Counted from the stretch's first letter, positions 35,049 to 44,292 are shown. The stretch is 64,000 bases of DNA from Microbacterium aurantiacum (GCF_021654035.1 NZ_JAJPDW010000002.1:62001-126000); one strand, 5' to 3'. Notes: generated by a model not told the origin, from the letters alone. Numbers and translations are program-made.

Positions 35049-36212
35049 ATGGAGCGCGACATCTACGACGAGGATCACGAGGCGTTCCGCGACGTCGTGA
35101 AGGAGTTCGTCAAGCGGTACGTCACGCTCGCCGACATCGCCCGGTGGGATGCCGACGGCGAGGTCGATCGCGACACGATGCGCGCGGCGGGCGAGTCCGG
35201 TCTCATCGGGCTCTCTGTCCCCGAGGAGTTCGGCGGCGCGGGCATGCTGCAGGACTACCGCTTCCGCGCGGTCGTGAACGAGGAGATCATCGCGGCGGGT
35301 GCGGGGAGCCTCGCGGGGGCCTTCGGGATCCAGGACGACCTCGCCGTCCCCTACCTCGTGCACATGGGCACCGACGAGCAGAAGCAGACCTGGCTTCCGC
35401 GCATGGCGACGGGCGAGGTCATCGGCGCGCTCGCGATGACCGAGCCGGGCGCCGGGAGCGACCTGCGCGGCATCAAGACGACCGCGAAGAAGGTCGACGG
35501 CGGCTACATCGTCAACGGCGCGAAGACCTTCATCTCCTCGGGCGCCACCGCCGACATCGTCGTCACGTTCGTCAAGACCGGCGAGGGCGACCGCCCCGAC
35601 GCGTTCAGCCTCCTCATCATCGAAACGGCGTCGGAGGGCTTCGACCACGGCAAGAAGCTCCACAAGATGGGCTTCCAGGGGCACGACACCGCGGAGCTCA
35701 GCTTCAGCGACGTCTTCGTTCCCGACGCGAACCTCATCGGCGGGCGCGAGGGTCAGGGGTTCGTGCAGCTCATGATGAACCTGCCGCTGGAGCGTCTCTC
35801 GATCGGCGTCGCCGCCGCGGCCGCCGCGCAGGCGGGGCTCGACTGGACCCTCACGTACACGAAGGAGCGCGAGGCGTTCGGTCAGCGCATCATCGACTTC
35901 CAGAACTCCCGCTTCGCCCTGGCCGACATCGCCACCACCGTAGACGCCCTGTGGGCGTACCTCGACCGCGCGCTCCTGGCGTACCGCGACGGCAAGCTGT
36001 CGGCCGAAGAGGCGGCGAAGGTCAAGTTCTGGGCGACCGAGCGCGAGTGGGACGTGCTCGACGCGTGCGTCCAGCTCCACGGCGGCTACGGCTACATCAT
36101 GGAGTACCCGATCGCGCGCGCCTTCCTCGACGCCCGCGTCCACCGCATCTACGGGGGCACGAACGAGATCATGCGCGAGATCGTCGGGCGACAGCTCGCC
36201 GGCAAGCGCTGA
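35049..36212 (+). CDS. Acyl-CoA dehydrogenase, long-chain (LCAD)-like
   Basis: A 387-residue flavoenzyme that oxidises acyl-CoA to enoyl-CoA. Visible signatures are AMTEPGAGSDLRGIKT, FISSGATADIVV, VQLHGGYGYIMEYPIAR and the C-terminal RIYGGTNEIMREIIGR-like end. The C-terminal motif has YGGT, so the base is not there as in medium-chain enzymes; instead Glu248 in LPLERLSIG fits the LCAD/isovaleryl-CoA position. It starts after GACGAGAGG. It stands alone on the plus strand before the ECF transporter genes. Confidence 0.92.
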   Translation: MERDIYDEDHEAFRDVVKEFVKRYVTLADIARWDADGEVDRDTMRAAGESGLIGLSVPEEFGGAGMLQDYRFRAVVNEEIIAAGAGSLAGAFGIQDDLAVPYLVHMGTDEQKQTWLPRMATGEVIGALAMTEPGAGSDLRGIKTTAKKVDGGYIVNGAKTFISSGATADIVVTFVKTGEGDRPDAFSLLIIETASEGFDHGKKLHKMGFQGHDTAELSFSDVFVPDANLIGGREGQGFVQLMMNLPLERLSIGVAAAAAAQAGLDWTLTYTKEREAFGQRIIDFQNSRFALADIATTVDALWAYLDRALLAYRDGKLSAEEAAKVKFWATEREWDVLDACVQLHGGYGYIMEYPIARAFLDARVHRIYGGTNEIMREIVGRQLAGKR

Positions 36213-36236
36213 GAGGTCCGTTCTCAGGGCTCCGGG

Positions 36237-37073
36237 TCAGGCGGATGCCCACGGGAAGGTCGTGGTGAACACCGCGGCGGATGCCGCCCAGAAGAGGATC
36301 GCGAAGACGACATCGCGCGCGCGGAACGGCACCAGGTGTCGTTCCGTGCGGCCCGCATAGGCGCCGAAGGCGCGGGCATCCATCGCCAGCGCGACGCGCT
36401 CGGCGTGCCGGATTGCACCGGCGAGGAGCGGGACGACGTAGCTCGTCCAGCGTCGGACGGCGGCGATCGGTCCGCGCCCGCGGTTCGCGCCGCGGACCCG
36501 GTGGGCTTGGCGGATGACCTCGAGCTCGTGCCCGAAGCGCGGGACGAACCGGAACGCGGCCAACGCCGTGTACCCGATCCGATACGGAACCCGCAGCTGC
36601 TGGATGCTCGCCCGCACGAGATCCGGCCCGGTCGTCGACAGGCCCGGGATGAGCGAGAGGGCCAGGATCGCCGCCAGTCTCAGCCCCGTCGCGAAGCCGA
36701 TCTCCAGCGCTCCCGCGTAGAGGGTCCACGCCCCGATCTGCAGGACCGGCGCGGTGTCATCGACCAGCGCGGCATCCGTCCACAGCGAGAGCCCCAGGCC
36801 GATCGCCAGTGCCACCGCGGGGACGGCGAGCCCGAGGATCAGCGCGAGCCGCACCGACATCCGGACCCCCACAAGGAGGACGAGGTATCCGAGGGCGAGG
36901 AAGACGAGAGGCGTCCGCAGGTCGCGGACGAACACCAGCAGGACGATCGCGGGAAGGACCGCGGCGACCTTCGCGAGCGGGTTCAGCCGGTACAGGAACC
37001 GCCAGGGCGCGGCATCCGTGATCTCGCGGTACGGATCGACGACCGCAGTGGGGGCGGTGGCGGGGAAGCTCAC
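36237..37073 (-). CDS. ecfT: Energy-coupling factor transporter transmembrane protein EcfT
   Basis: A 278-residue T component (CbiQ family) that couples the ATPases to the S protein. It has five or six hydrophobic spans and the two cytoplasmic coupling-helix motifs ending in Ala-Arg-Gly type signatures (QAHRVRGANRGRG; ERVALAMDARAFGA). Its GTG overlaps the ecfA stop by four bases. It ends the ecfS-ecfA-ecfT cluster. Confidence 0.9.
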   Translation of the reverse strand: MSFPATAPTAVVDPYREITDAAPWRFLYRLNPLAKVAAVLPAIVLLVFVRDLRTPLVFLALGYLVLLVGVRMSVRLALILGLAVPAVALAIGLGLSLWTDAALVDDTAPVLQIGAWTLYAGALEIGFATGLRLAAILALSLIPGLSTTGPDLVRASIQQLRVPYRIGYTALAAFRFVPRFGHELEVIRQAHRVRGANRGRGPIAAVRRWTSYVVPLLAGAIRHAERVALAMDARAFGAYAGRTERHLVPFRARDVVFAILFWAASAAVFTTTFPWASA

Positions 37074-38881
37074 GACGGAATCCCGTCCGTGCGGGATCGG
37101 ACACCGGCACGGGCGCCGACCGGGGTCCCGGGGAGGTCGGAGACACGGGTCGCCTCCGCGAGGTGCGGATGCCTCGCCACCCCGTGCAGTGCGCGCGCGA
37201 GTGGCGGCATGCGCAGTCCCGCCCGGCCGATGAGACCGGGGTCGGCGAACACCTCCGCCGTCGGGGCGTCCGCGAGGATCCGGCCGTCCGCCATGACCAC
37301 GACGCGCTCGGCATGGTCGGCGACGAGCTGCATGTCGTGGGTGACGACGATGATGGTCGTGCCGTCGTCGTGGAGGTCGCGGAGGAGAGACAGGAGCTCC
37401 TCGGCGCGCGCCCGGTCCTGACCGAAGGTCGGCTCATCCAGCGCCAGGACGCCGGCGCCCGCGACCAGCGCGGTGCCGACGGACAGGCGTCGCTTCTGCC
37501 CGCCGGAGAGCAGGAATGGATGGACGTGCGCGCGTTCGGCGAGGCCGAAGCGCTCAAGAAGCGCCGTCGCGCGTTCCCGCACCTCCTCCTCCGAGGCGGC
37601 GGTGCGGCGCAGACCGTGCGCGATCTCTTCGAAGACGGATGCGGTGATGAACTGGTGCTCGGGATTCTGGAAGACGAAGCCGACACGTTCGGCGCGCGTG
37701 CGCTCGTCGAGCCGGGCGATGTCGTGGCCGCCCACGCGCACGGTCCCCTTCGGTGACGGGAGGACTCCGGCCATCGCCTGGACCAGCGTGGTCTTGCCCG
37801 CTCCGTTGGCGCCGACGACGGCGACGAACGAGCCGCGGGGGATGTCGACGGTCACGTCGTGGAGGACCGGCGTCTTCCCCCGTCGGAGGGTCAGATCGCG
37901 CACCTCGATCGCCGCGCCGGCGGTCTCGGGTGAGAGGCCGGGGGTCGAGGAATCGGCGCCGAGGGCTGACCCGGCATCCGGCGCCGGCTGCGCCTCGAGG
38001 GCCGCCCGGAGCTCATCCGGTGTGAGCGGGAGGGGGTCGAACGCGTAGCCCGCCCCCCGCAGCCGCAGCGCGGCGAGCGTGGAGGTCGGGAGCCAGACGC
38101 CCAGCGTGGCCAGTCGCCCGGCATCGCCGCGGAGGACCGCGTCGGTCGGTCCGTCGACGAGCACGACGCCGTCGGCCCCGAGCACCACGACGCGGGTGAC
38201 GAGGGCGACCGCGGCGTCGAGGTTGTGCTCGATGAGCACGATCGCCCGTTCGGGATCGCCCGCGACCTCGGCCAGCGCCTCGTAGACCTCGTCGATGCCG
38301 CGCGGGTCGAGGTTCGCCGTCGGCTCGTCGAGCACCATCAGGCGCGACCCCATGGCGAGGGCGCACGCGATGGCGAGACGCTGGCGCCCGCCGCCGGACA
38401 GGCGGTCGGGGTTCTCGGAGCGCCGCTCCCAGAGGCCGACGCGTCGCAGGGACGCCTCGGCGCGGGCGAGGACGTCGCCGACCGGTAGGCGCAGGTTCTC
38501 CGGCCCGAACGCGACCTCGTCGAGGAGCGTGCCCGTCACCAGCTGCGCGTCGGGATCCTGGAACACCATCCCGACGTGACGGGAGAGGCGCGCCACGGAG
38601 CTGGCGGCGGTGTCGAGGCCGGCGATGACGACGGATCCGTCGAGGGTCGCCGGAACGGCGTGCGGGATGAGGCCGTTGAAGGCGAGCGCGAGGGTGGACT
38701 TCCCCGACCCGCTGGGCCCGAGGACGAGCACCACCTCGCCGGGCGCGACGTCGAACGAGACCCGGGCCGGTGTCGCGGCATCCTCGCCCTCGTGGGTGAT
38801 CGCGACGTCACGCAGGCGCGCAAGCGGACCGGGCCCGGAAGGTGAGCCGGAACCGGGCGCGGGAAGCGGGTGTGCAGTCAC
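37070..38881 (-). CDS. ecfA: ECF transporter ATPase, fused A-A' double ABC protein
   Basis: A 603-residue protein with two ABC ATPase domains in one chain. Domain 1 (about residues 20-265) has Walker A GPSGSGKS (55-62), signature LSGGGRQRLAIA and Walker B LMVLDEPTANLD. Domain 2 (about 325-570) has GANGAGKTTL, LSGGQKRRLSVG and VLALDEPTFGQD. Fusion of the two ECF ATPases is the YkoD-type architecture. The linker is Pro/Ala-rich. The GTG start has GAGG seven bases upstream, and a near-consensus iron box ends 12 bases before it. The substrate is set by the S component. Confidence 0.92.
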   Translation of the reverse strand: MTAHPLPAPGSGSPSGPGPLARLRDVAITHEGEDAATPARVSFDVAPGEVVLVLGPSGSGKSTLALAFNGLIPHAVPATLDGSVVIAGLDTAASSVARLSRHVGMVFQDPDAQLVTGTLLDEVAFGPENLRLPVGDVLARAEASLRRVGLWERRSENPDRLSGGGRQRLAIACALAMGSRLMVLDEPTANLDPRGIDEVYEALAEVAGDPERAIVLIEHNLDAAVALVTRVVVLGADGVVLVDGPTDAVLRGDAGRLATLGVWLPTSTLAALRLRGAGYAFDPLPLTPDELRAALEAQPAPDAGSALGADSSTPGLSPETAGAAIEVRDLTLRRGKTPVLHDVTVDIPRGSFVAVVGANGAGKTTLVQAMAGVLPSPKGTVRVGGHDIARLDERTRAERVGFVFQNPEHQFITASVFEEIAHGLRRTAASEEEVRERATALLERFGLAERAHVHPFLLSGGQKRRLSVGTALVAGAGVLALDEPTFGQDRARAEELLSLLRDLHDDGTTIIVVTHDMQLVADHAERVVVMADGRILADAPTAEVFADPGLIGRAGLRMPPLARALHGVARHPHLAEATRVSDLPGTPVGARAGVRSRTDGIPS

Positions 38882-38892
38882 GGCGGGCCTCG

Positions 38893-38911
38893 GTAGGTGA
38901 GTCTCACCTAA
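38893..38911 (-). promoter_or_regulatory. Candidate DtxR/IdeR-type iron box upstream of ecfA
   Basis: On the minus strand TTAGGTGAGACTCACCTAC matches 15 of 19 positions of the corynebacterial/mycobacterial iron box TTAGGTTAGSCTAACCTAA and contains a 17-base perfect palindrome (TAGGTGAG, one base, CTCACCTA; 38894-38910). It ends 12 bases before the ecfA GTG, in the 60-base gap after ecfS, where it would cover an ecfA promoter. Regulation by iron (or Mn for an MntR-like protein) is inferred from the match only. Confidence 0.55.
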
Positions 38912-38941
38912 CCTATCGCGGCGGGCCCGTGTTGCTCCGGG

Positions 38942-39484
38942 TCAGCGACGGGCGACGCCGGCGCGGCGGAGGGCGACGCCGATGCCGAGCCCGAGGGCCG
39001 TCCAGGCGACGGGGCCGAGCAGCGAGACGACGAGGTAGATCACCTGTGCCCAGGTCGGGAGCGACGCGAGGTCGGCGGCGAAGGCGACGACGACGGCGAC
39101 CAGGATGCCGATGACGATCGCCGAGATGAAGAACCGCCACGCATCCCACACCCGGTAGCGGGTGAGGGCGGCGACGAGCTCCTGGATCCCCCCGAACAGC
39201 AGCGCGGTGCCGATGAAGCGCAGCGCCCACTGCGGCGCCATCGCGCTGGCGACGAGCGCGGCGAAGACGTGGGAGAGGAGCGCCACCCACGGGAGTCGGA
39301 TGACCTCCTGCGCGATGATGCCCGGCAGCACGTGGGAGCCGAGCACGATGCCGTACAGGATCGGCACGGCCAGGAGCACCACCGGGGTCACCCATCCGGC
39401 GATGCCGCCGAGGAGACCTGTCGCCACGCCGATCGCGGCGCTCGTGAGCAGCACGCGCGTGGAGAGGACGGAGGTTGGGGCCAC
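38942..39484 (-). CDS. ECF transporter S component, YkoE-like
   Basis: A 180-residue integral membrane protein with about six spans. Segments VPILYGIVLGSHVLPGIIAQE and FIGTALLFGGIQELVAALTRYRVW resemble the YkoE family of S components (thiamine or hydroxymethylpyrimidine uptake in Bacillus), and it sits upstream of a YkoD-like fused ATPase and a T protein. The GTG at 39484 (APTSVLSTRVLL) follows GAGGG. No TPP riboswitch is present upstream and an iron box lies downstream, so the substrate may not be thiamine; a haem, siderophore or metal substrate deserves consideration. Confidence 0.75.
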   Translation of the reverse strand: MAPTSVLSTRVLLTSAAIGVATGLLGGIAGWVTPVVLLAVPILYGIVLGSHVLPGIIAQEVIRLPWVALLSHVFAALVASAMAPQWALRFIGTALLFGGIQELVAALTRYRVWDAWRFFISAIVIGILVAVVVAFAADLASLPTWAQVIYLVVSLLGPVAWTALGLGIGVALRRAGVARR

Positions 39485-39559
39485 GTCCCTCAGCGTATCG
39501 CCGGTGGACGGGGGCGCGGATCGCGGGCGGCCGGGAGAAACCGGACGGGAGCTGTCCGC

Positions 39560-39635
39560 GTCGAAAACGCGTGATCGGCCGGGGGTGCTGCGGCGCGTCG
39601 AGGCGATCGGTGTCGGGATGTCCCGCGTTTTCGAC
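39560..39635. repeat. 12-base inverted repeat between pirin and ecfS genes
   Basis: GTCGAAAACGCG (39560-39571) and CGCGTTTTCGAC (39624-39635) are perfect inverted arms 52 bases apart; partial complementarity continues outward. On the minus strand it lies after the pirin stop and in the ecfS leader. It may act as a terminator or attenuator, or be a small dispersed repeat. Confidence 0.55.
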
Positions 39636-39669
39636 CGCGGCGGGCGAAGAGCGCCGCACTGGGCCCGGG

Positions 39670-40665
39670 TCAGACGCGGCGCTTGCGGCGCGTGAGACGG
39701 ACGGCCGGCATGGGCGGGGCGGGGATGCGCTCGTCGCCGTGGTCGACGACCGCGCCGAACCGATCGGCACCGGCCTCCCACGCCTCGCGCGCTTCGACGA
39801 TCTCGTCGTGGCTGCGGCCGACGAAGTTCCACCACATGACGATGTCGTCCTCGAACGGCTCACCGCCGAGGAGGAACACCCGGGCCCCATCGGTGCTCTC
39901 GATCTCGATGTGATCGCGGGTGAGCCCGAGGTACAGCAGATGCTCGTCGTCCAGGTCGACCGGGTCGTCGGCGCCGTCGACGCGCGTCGCGACCCGCAGG
40001 TCCCCCTCGACCCCCATCAGCGCGTGCTCCCACGCGGGATCGAGGGGGATGCGGACACGGGATGCGGGCGGCATGACGATCTCTGCGCCGACGATCGGGG
40101 TGTAGGTCGTGGCGGGGGAGGAGACGCCGCCGAGGGTGCCGAGGACCACGGTTGCCGCACCCGGCTCGCCCGCTGTCGCCTCCAATGTCAGCGAGGGGAG
40201 GTCGCTGTGCTGCTCGAACGCGGGTCCGCCGTGACGGCGCGACTCCGGGAGCGCGACCCACAGCTGCAGGGCGTCCAGCGGCGTGGCCTCCTCGCCGAGG
40301 GAGTACTCCGAGTGCGCGATGCCGGCGCCGCTCGTCATGAGGTTGAGCGCCCCGCGTCGCACGATCACGTCGCTGCCCACCGAGTCGCGATGACGGACGT
40401 CGCCGACGAACGGCCACGTCACCGTCTGCAGCCCGATGTGCGGGTGCGGTTCGACGCGCATCCGCGTGACCTGCGGCCCGAACCGGTCGAGGAAGCACCA
40501 CGCCCCGACGAGCGGCAGGTCGCGCTGCGGCAACGCGCGGCGGACCGACATCGCCCGCACGCCGCCGAGCGGCACCTCGCGGGCTTCGAGCAGCAGGGCG
40601 CGGGGGCCGTCGCACTCGGAGGCGGTCTCCGTGGCGACGGCGTCGTCGGTGTCGAGTCGGGTCAT
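39670..40665 (-). CDS. Pirin family protein
   Basis: A 331-residue bicupin. The N-terminal cupin shows the pirin signature FLDRFGPQ and VEPHPHIGLQTVTW with the metal-binding His residues, then SGAGIAHSE; the C-terminal cupin includes VYVHGG-like LLGGEPFEDDIVMWWNFVGRSHDEI, the usual family ending. Bacterial pirins bind iron and some are quercetin dioxygenases or modulate central metabolism. It is downstream of a GNAT gene by eight bases, probably co-transcribed. Confidence 0.9.
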   Translation of the reverse strand: MTRLDTDDAVATETASECDGPRALLLEAREVPLGGVRAMSVRRALPQRDLPLVGAWCFLDRFGPQVTRMRVEPHPHIGLQTVTWPFVGDVRHRDSVGSDVIVRRGALNLMTSGAGIAHSEYSLGEEATPLDALQLWVALPESRRHGGPAFEQHSDLPSLTLEATAGEPGAATVVLGTLGGVSSPATTYTPIVGAEIVMPPASRVRIPLDPAWEHALMGVEGDLRVATRVDGADDPVDLDDEHLLYLGLTRDHIEIESTDGARVFLLGGEPFEDDIVMWWNFVGRSHDEIVEAREAWEAGADRFGAVVDHGDERIPAPPMPAVRLTRRKRRV

Positions 40666-40673
40666 CTCGGACC

Positions 40674-41000
40674 TCAGCCTTCGGAGGCCTCGGGTCGCGG
40701 CGTCGGCCAGTCCACCGTCAGCCCTTCGACGTCGTTCTCGCTCAGGTATTTGGCCACGAACGGGCAGTAGGGCCGGACCGTCTCGCCGCTGCGGGCGACG
40801 TCGGCCATGGCCCCGGCGACGAGGGTGCCGCCGAGTCCCTGCCCGCGGAAGGCGGGATCGGTCTGGGTGTGGGTGAACCGGAGGCGGCCCTGCGGGTCGG
40901 TGCTGAACTCGCTGAAGCCGGCGAGCTCGCCGTCGACGTGGATCTCGTAGCGCCCGGCCTCGTCGTTGCGGGTGACGGTCGTGTGGTCGTTATCGGTCAC
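40674..41000 (-). CDS. GNAT-family N-acetyltransferase (YjdJ/COG2388 type)
   Basis: A 108-residue minimal GNAT domain: YEIHVDGELAGFSEF, then the acetyl-CoA loop FRGQGLGGTLVAGAM and RPYCPFVAKYL at the C-terminus. The small type lacks N-terminal GNAT helices and is known from uncharacterised proteins such as human GTLF3B relatives. The GTG at 41000 is preferred over the ATG at 41042 because GAGAGGACC lies just before it. Confidence 0.85.
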   Translation of the reverse strand: MTDNDHTTVTRNDEAGRYEIHVDGELAGFSEFSTDPQGRLRFTHTQTDPAFRGQGLGGTLVAGAMADVARSGETVRPYCPFVAKYLSENDVEGLTVDWPTPRPEASEG

Positions 41001-41074
41001 GGTGGTCCTCTCGTCGTGGTCCTCAACGTAGGCGGGCGGCATCCGATTCCGCCAGCGACTGGCAGAGTGGGGGA

Positions 41075-43606
41075 ATGCCCGCGACCCTGACCGAGACCCT
41101 CGCGTCGGCCGCCGGCGATCCGGATGCCGTGTACGACGTCTTCGTCGAATGGGCCACCGACCGGGGTTTCACCCTCTATCCGGCCCAGGACGAGGCCGTC
41201 ATCGAGCTGGTCTCGGGCGCGCACGTGATCCTCTCCACCCCGACCGGCACCGGCAAGTCGCTCGTCGCCGTCGCGGCGCACGCCGCCTCGCTCGCCCGAG
41301 GCGGCCGCACGTACTACACGGCGCCGATCAAGGCCCTGGTGAGCGAGAAGTTCTTCGCGCTCGTGGAGATCTTCGGCGCCGACAAGGTCGGCATGGTCAC
41401 GGGGGATTCCTCCGTGAACCCCGATGCGGCGATCGTCTGCTGCACGGCCGAGATCCTCGCGAACCTCGCCCTCCGACAGGGGACGGATGCCGCGATCGAC
41501 CAGGTCGTCATGGACGAGTTCCACTACTACGGCGACCCCGAGCGCGGGTGGGCGTGGCAGGTGCCGCTGCTGACCCTCACCGGCACGCAGTTCCTCCTGA
41601 TGTCGGCGACGCTCGGCGACGTCACCGCCATCGCGGACGATCTGCGGGAGCGCACCGGACGCCCGGTCGCGGAGGTCACCGGCGTCGAGCGCCCGGTGCC
41701 GCTGCACCACGACTACGAGCGGATGCCGGTCCACGAGGTCGTCCAGCGGCTCATGGATCAGGGCGAGACGCCGGTGTACATCGTCCACTTCTCCCAGGCG
41801 CAGGCGGTCGAGCGCGCGCAGGCCCTGTCGTCGGCGAAGGTCGCCACGCGCGAGCAGCGTGACGCCATCGCGGAGGCGATCGGCGGATTCCGCTTCACCA
41901 CCGCCTTCGGCAAGACCCTGTCGCGCCTCGTCCGCGCGGGGATCGGCATCCACCACGCGGGCATGCTGCCGCGGTACCGACGCCTCGTCGAGACGCTCGC
42001 GCAGCGCGGACTCCTGCGGGTCATCTGCGGCACCGACACCCTCGGGGTGGGGATCAACGTCCCCATCCGCACGGTCGTGATCACCGCGCTGTCGAAGTAC
42101 GACGGAACGCGGATGCGGCAGCTGTCGGCGCGCGAGTTCCATCAGGTCGCCGGCCGTGCGGGCCGCGCCGGCTACGACCCTTACGGCAACGTCATCGTGA
42201 TGGCGCCGGAGTGGGAGATCGAGAACGAGGCCGCGCTCCGGAAGGCCGGCGACGACGCCGCGAAACGGAAGAAGATCGTCCGGAAGAAGGCGCCGACGGG
42301 CGTCGTGAACTGGGGGCTCGGATCGTTCGAGCGCCTGGTCGCGGCCACGCCCGAGCCGCTGACGCCGCACATGCAGATGACCGCCGCGATGCTCATCAAC
42401 GTCATCGGTCGCGGCGGGGACGTCTTCGGCAATGTCCGCGCACTCGTGTTCGACAACCACGAACCCCTCGCCGGCCGCTACGAGCTCGCCCGACGGGCGC
42501 TGGCGATCTTCCGGACGCTCCGAGCGGCCGGCATCGTCGAGGTCGACCGCTCGGGCGCGGAACCCGTGGTGCGCCTCACCGTCGACCTCCAGCCCAACTT
42601 CGCGCTCAACCAGCCGCTGTCGCCGTTCGCGCTCGCCGCGATCGACCTCCTCGATCGCGACAGCGGAGCACCGCAGGAGGACGGTACGGGCTCAGGCCAC
42701 TACGCCCTCGACGTCGTCAGTGTCATCGAGGCGACGCTCGACGACCCGCGGGCGATCCTGTCGCAGCAAGAGTACCGCGCGCGTGGGGAAGCGGTCGCGG
42801 CGATGAAGCGCGACGGCATCGAGTACGACGAGCGCATGGCGCTCCTCGAGGAGGTCACCTACCCGAAGCCGCTCGCCGACCTGCTCGCGCAGTCGTTCGA
42901 GGTCTTCGCGTCGAGCCAGCCGTGGGTCCGCGACTTCGAGCTGTCGCCCAAGTCTGTGGTGCGCGACATGTTCGAGCGGGCGATGTCGTTCGGAGAGTTC
43001 GTCGCCTTCTACCAACTCGGTCGCAGCGAAGGTCTGGTCCTGCGGTACCTGTCGGACGCCTATCGCGCGATCCGACAGACGGTCCCCGCCGAGGCCCGCA
43101 CCGACGACCTCATGGACGTCATCGAGTGGCTCGGAGAGCTCGTCCGTCAGGTCGACTCGAGCCTCGTCGACGAGTGGGAGTCGCTGACCCACCCGACCGC
43201 CGAGGGGGATGACGCGCCCGTCGTTCCGCCCGCACCCCCGTCGGTGCTCACCAACCGCCGTGCGTTCACGGTCCTCGTCCGCAACGAGCTGTTCCGCCGT
43301 GTGCAGCTGGCGGCGCTGCAGGACGACGACGCGCTGGTCGCGCTCGACCCCGACGTCGACTGGCCCGCCGCCCTCGACGCCTACTTCGACGAGCACGAAG
43401 AGATCCTCACCGGCGGCCCCGCGCGTTCGCCGTCGCTCGTGCGCATCGACGAGACGGATGCCGCCGCCGGCCGGTGGGTCGTCGAGCAGACCCTCGACGA
43501 CCCTGCGGGGGATCACGACTGGCGCATCCGCGGCGAGGTGGACCTCGCGGCATCCGTCGAGGAGGGCACCGCCGTGCTCCGCGTGAACGAGGTCGTCCGC
43601 CTCTGA
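41075..43606 (+). CDS. SKI2-like DEAD/DEAH helicase with DUF3516
   Basis: An 843-residue superfamily 2 helicase conserved in actinobacteria. Motif I is STPTGTGKS (about residue 55), motif II DEFH (about 146, MDEFHYYGDPERGWAWQ), motif III LMSATLGD, then GTDTLGVGINVPIRTVV and QVAGRAGRAGYDPYG (motif VI). The C-terminal half (about 420-843) is the DUF3516 region. Related SKI2/Mtr4 and HelY proteins act in RNA turnover, so an RNA role is likely. Length and motifs are intact. Confidence 0.9.
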   Translation: MPATLTETLASAAGDPDAVYDVFVEWATDRGFTLYPAQDEAVIELVSGAHVILSTPTGTGKSLVAVAAHAASLARGGRTYYTAPIKALVSEKFFALVEIFGADKVGMVTGDSSVNPDAAIVCCTAEILANLALRQGTDAAIDQVVMDEFHYYGDPERGWAWQVPLLTLTGTQFLLMSATLGDVTAIADDLRERTGRPVAEVTGVERPVPLHHDYERMPVHEVVQRLMDQGETPVYIVHFSQAQAVERAQALSSAKVATREQRDAIAEAIGGFRFTTAFGKTLSRLVRAGIGIHHAGMLPRYRRLVETLAQRGLLRVICGTDTLGVGINVPIRTVVITALSKYDGTRMRQLSAREFHQVAGRAGRAGYDPYGNVIVMAPEWEIENEAALRKAGDDAAKRKKIVRKKAPTGVVNWGLGSFERLVAATPEPLTPHMQMTAAMLINVIGRGGDVFGNVRALVFDNHEPLAGRYELARRALAIFRTLRAAGIVEVDRSGAEPVVRLTVDLQPNFALNQPLSPFALAAIDLLDRDSGAPQEDGTGSGHYALDVVSVIEATLDDPRAILSQQEYRARGEAVAAMKRDGIEYDERMALLEEVTYPKPLADLLAQSFEVFASSQPWVRDFELSPKSVVRDMFERAMSFGEFVAFYQLGRSEGLVLRYLSDAYRAIRQTVPAEARTDDLMDVIEWLGELVRQVDSSLVDEWESLTHPTAEGDDAPVVPPAPPSVLTNRRAFTVLVRNELFRRVQLAALQDDDALVALDPDVDWPAALDAYFDEHEEILTGGPARSPSLVRIDETDAAAGRWVVEQTLDDPAGDHDWRIRGEVDLAASVEEGTAVLRVNEVVRL

Positions 43607-43636
43607 CCGTTGATCCGCGCGCGGATCCAGCCGTCG

Positions 43637-44152
43637 TCAGGCGCGCCACTGCCCCGGGAGCGGTTGCGTGTCGGGCGTGAGGGCGTACCCGTCGTCCCAG
43701 GGGAACCGGCCCTCCTCGTCGGCGTAGACGAGCTGCAGCAGCGGCACGGAGGCGTGATCCGGACGGTGGTAGCGCCGGTTGGCGGTGAACGCGATCTCGG
43801 CGGGGTTGGGGACACGCTGCACCGAGATCCGTCTGGGCATCGACGCCGCATCCAACGTCATCCCCGGCAGGAGGTGCGCGCCGTCGAGCACCGCCGCCGC
43901 CACGTCGTTGAGCACCTGTCCGGCCGTGTTCATGGACACCCCGGTGATCGCGAGCTCGGGGTGTCCGATGCCGAACAGGCCGGCGGTGTATCCGAACGCG
44001 GGGCTCTCGCCGGCCTCGGCGCACGCGCACCCCGGCATGGAGCACGCCCCTCCCACGTAGGTGATGTACACGCCGTGCCGCCGGATCATCTCGGCGACGT
44101 GCGCGTCCTCCTGGTCGAGCCAGGCGAGTTCTGCGTCGGTGATGTCGAACAT
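43637..44152 (-). CDS. DUF4262 family protein
   Basis: A 171-residue protein with the family pattern: [42 protein letters not shown], and a C-terminal [20 protein letters not shown] Cys-rich insertion ([10 protein letters not shown]) sits between the first helix and the strand and may bind a metal. The ATG at 44152 follows AAAGGAAG. DUF4262 proteins occur widely with unknown function. It is divergent from recQ. Confidence 0.85.
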   Translation of the reverse strand: MFDITDAELAWLDQEDAHVAEMIRRHGVYITYVGGACSMPGCACAEAGESPAFGYTAGLFGIGHPELAITGVSMNTAGQVLNDVAAAVLDGAHLLPGMTLDAASMPRRISVQRVPNPAEIAFTANRRYHRPDHASVPLLQLVYADEEGRFPWDDGYALTPDTQPLPGQWRA

Positions 44153-44292
44153 CGGTCTTCCTTTCGTCACGCGCCCTGTGTCGCGATGTTCGAAGATCGC
44201 ACACGCTTCCGACATTCTCCTCGAACATCTGTTCTCCACAGAAGTGCCCCCGCGCCCCACGTCGTGTCGGGGTCGGCGGTTACGCTGGAGGA

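Noticed and set aside
39485..39669. TPP riboswitch before the YkoE-like S component
   Set aside because: The conserved TPP motifs are absent on the minus strand; only an unrelated inverted repeat is present.
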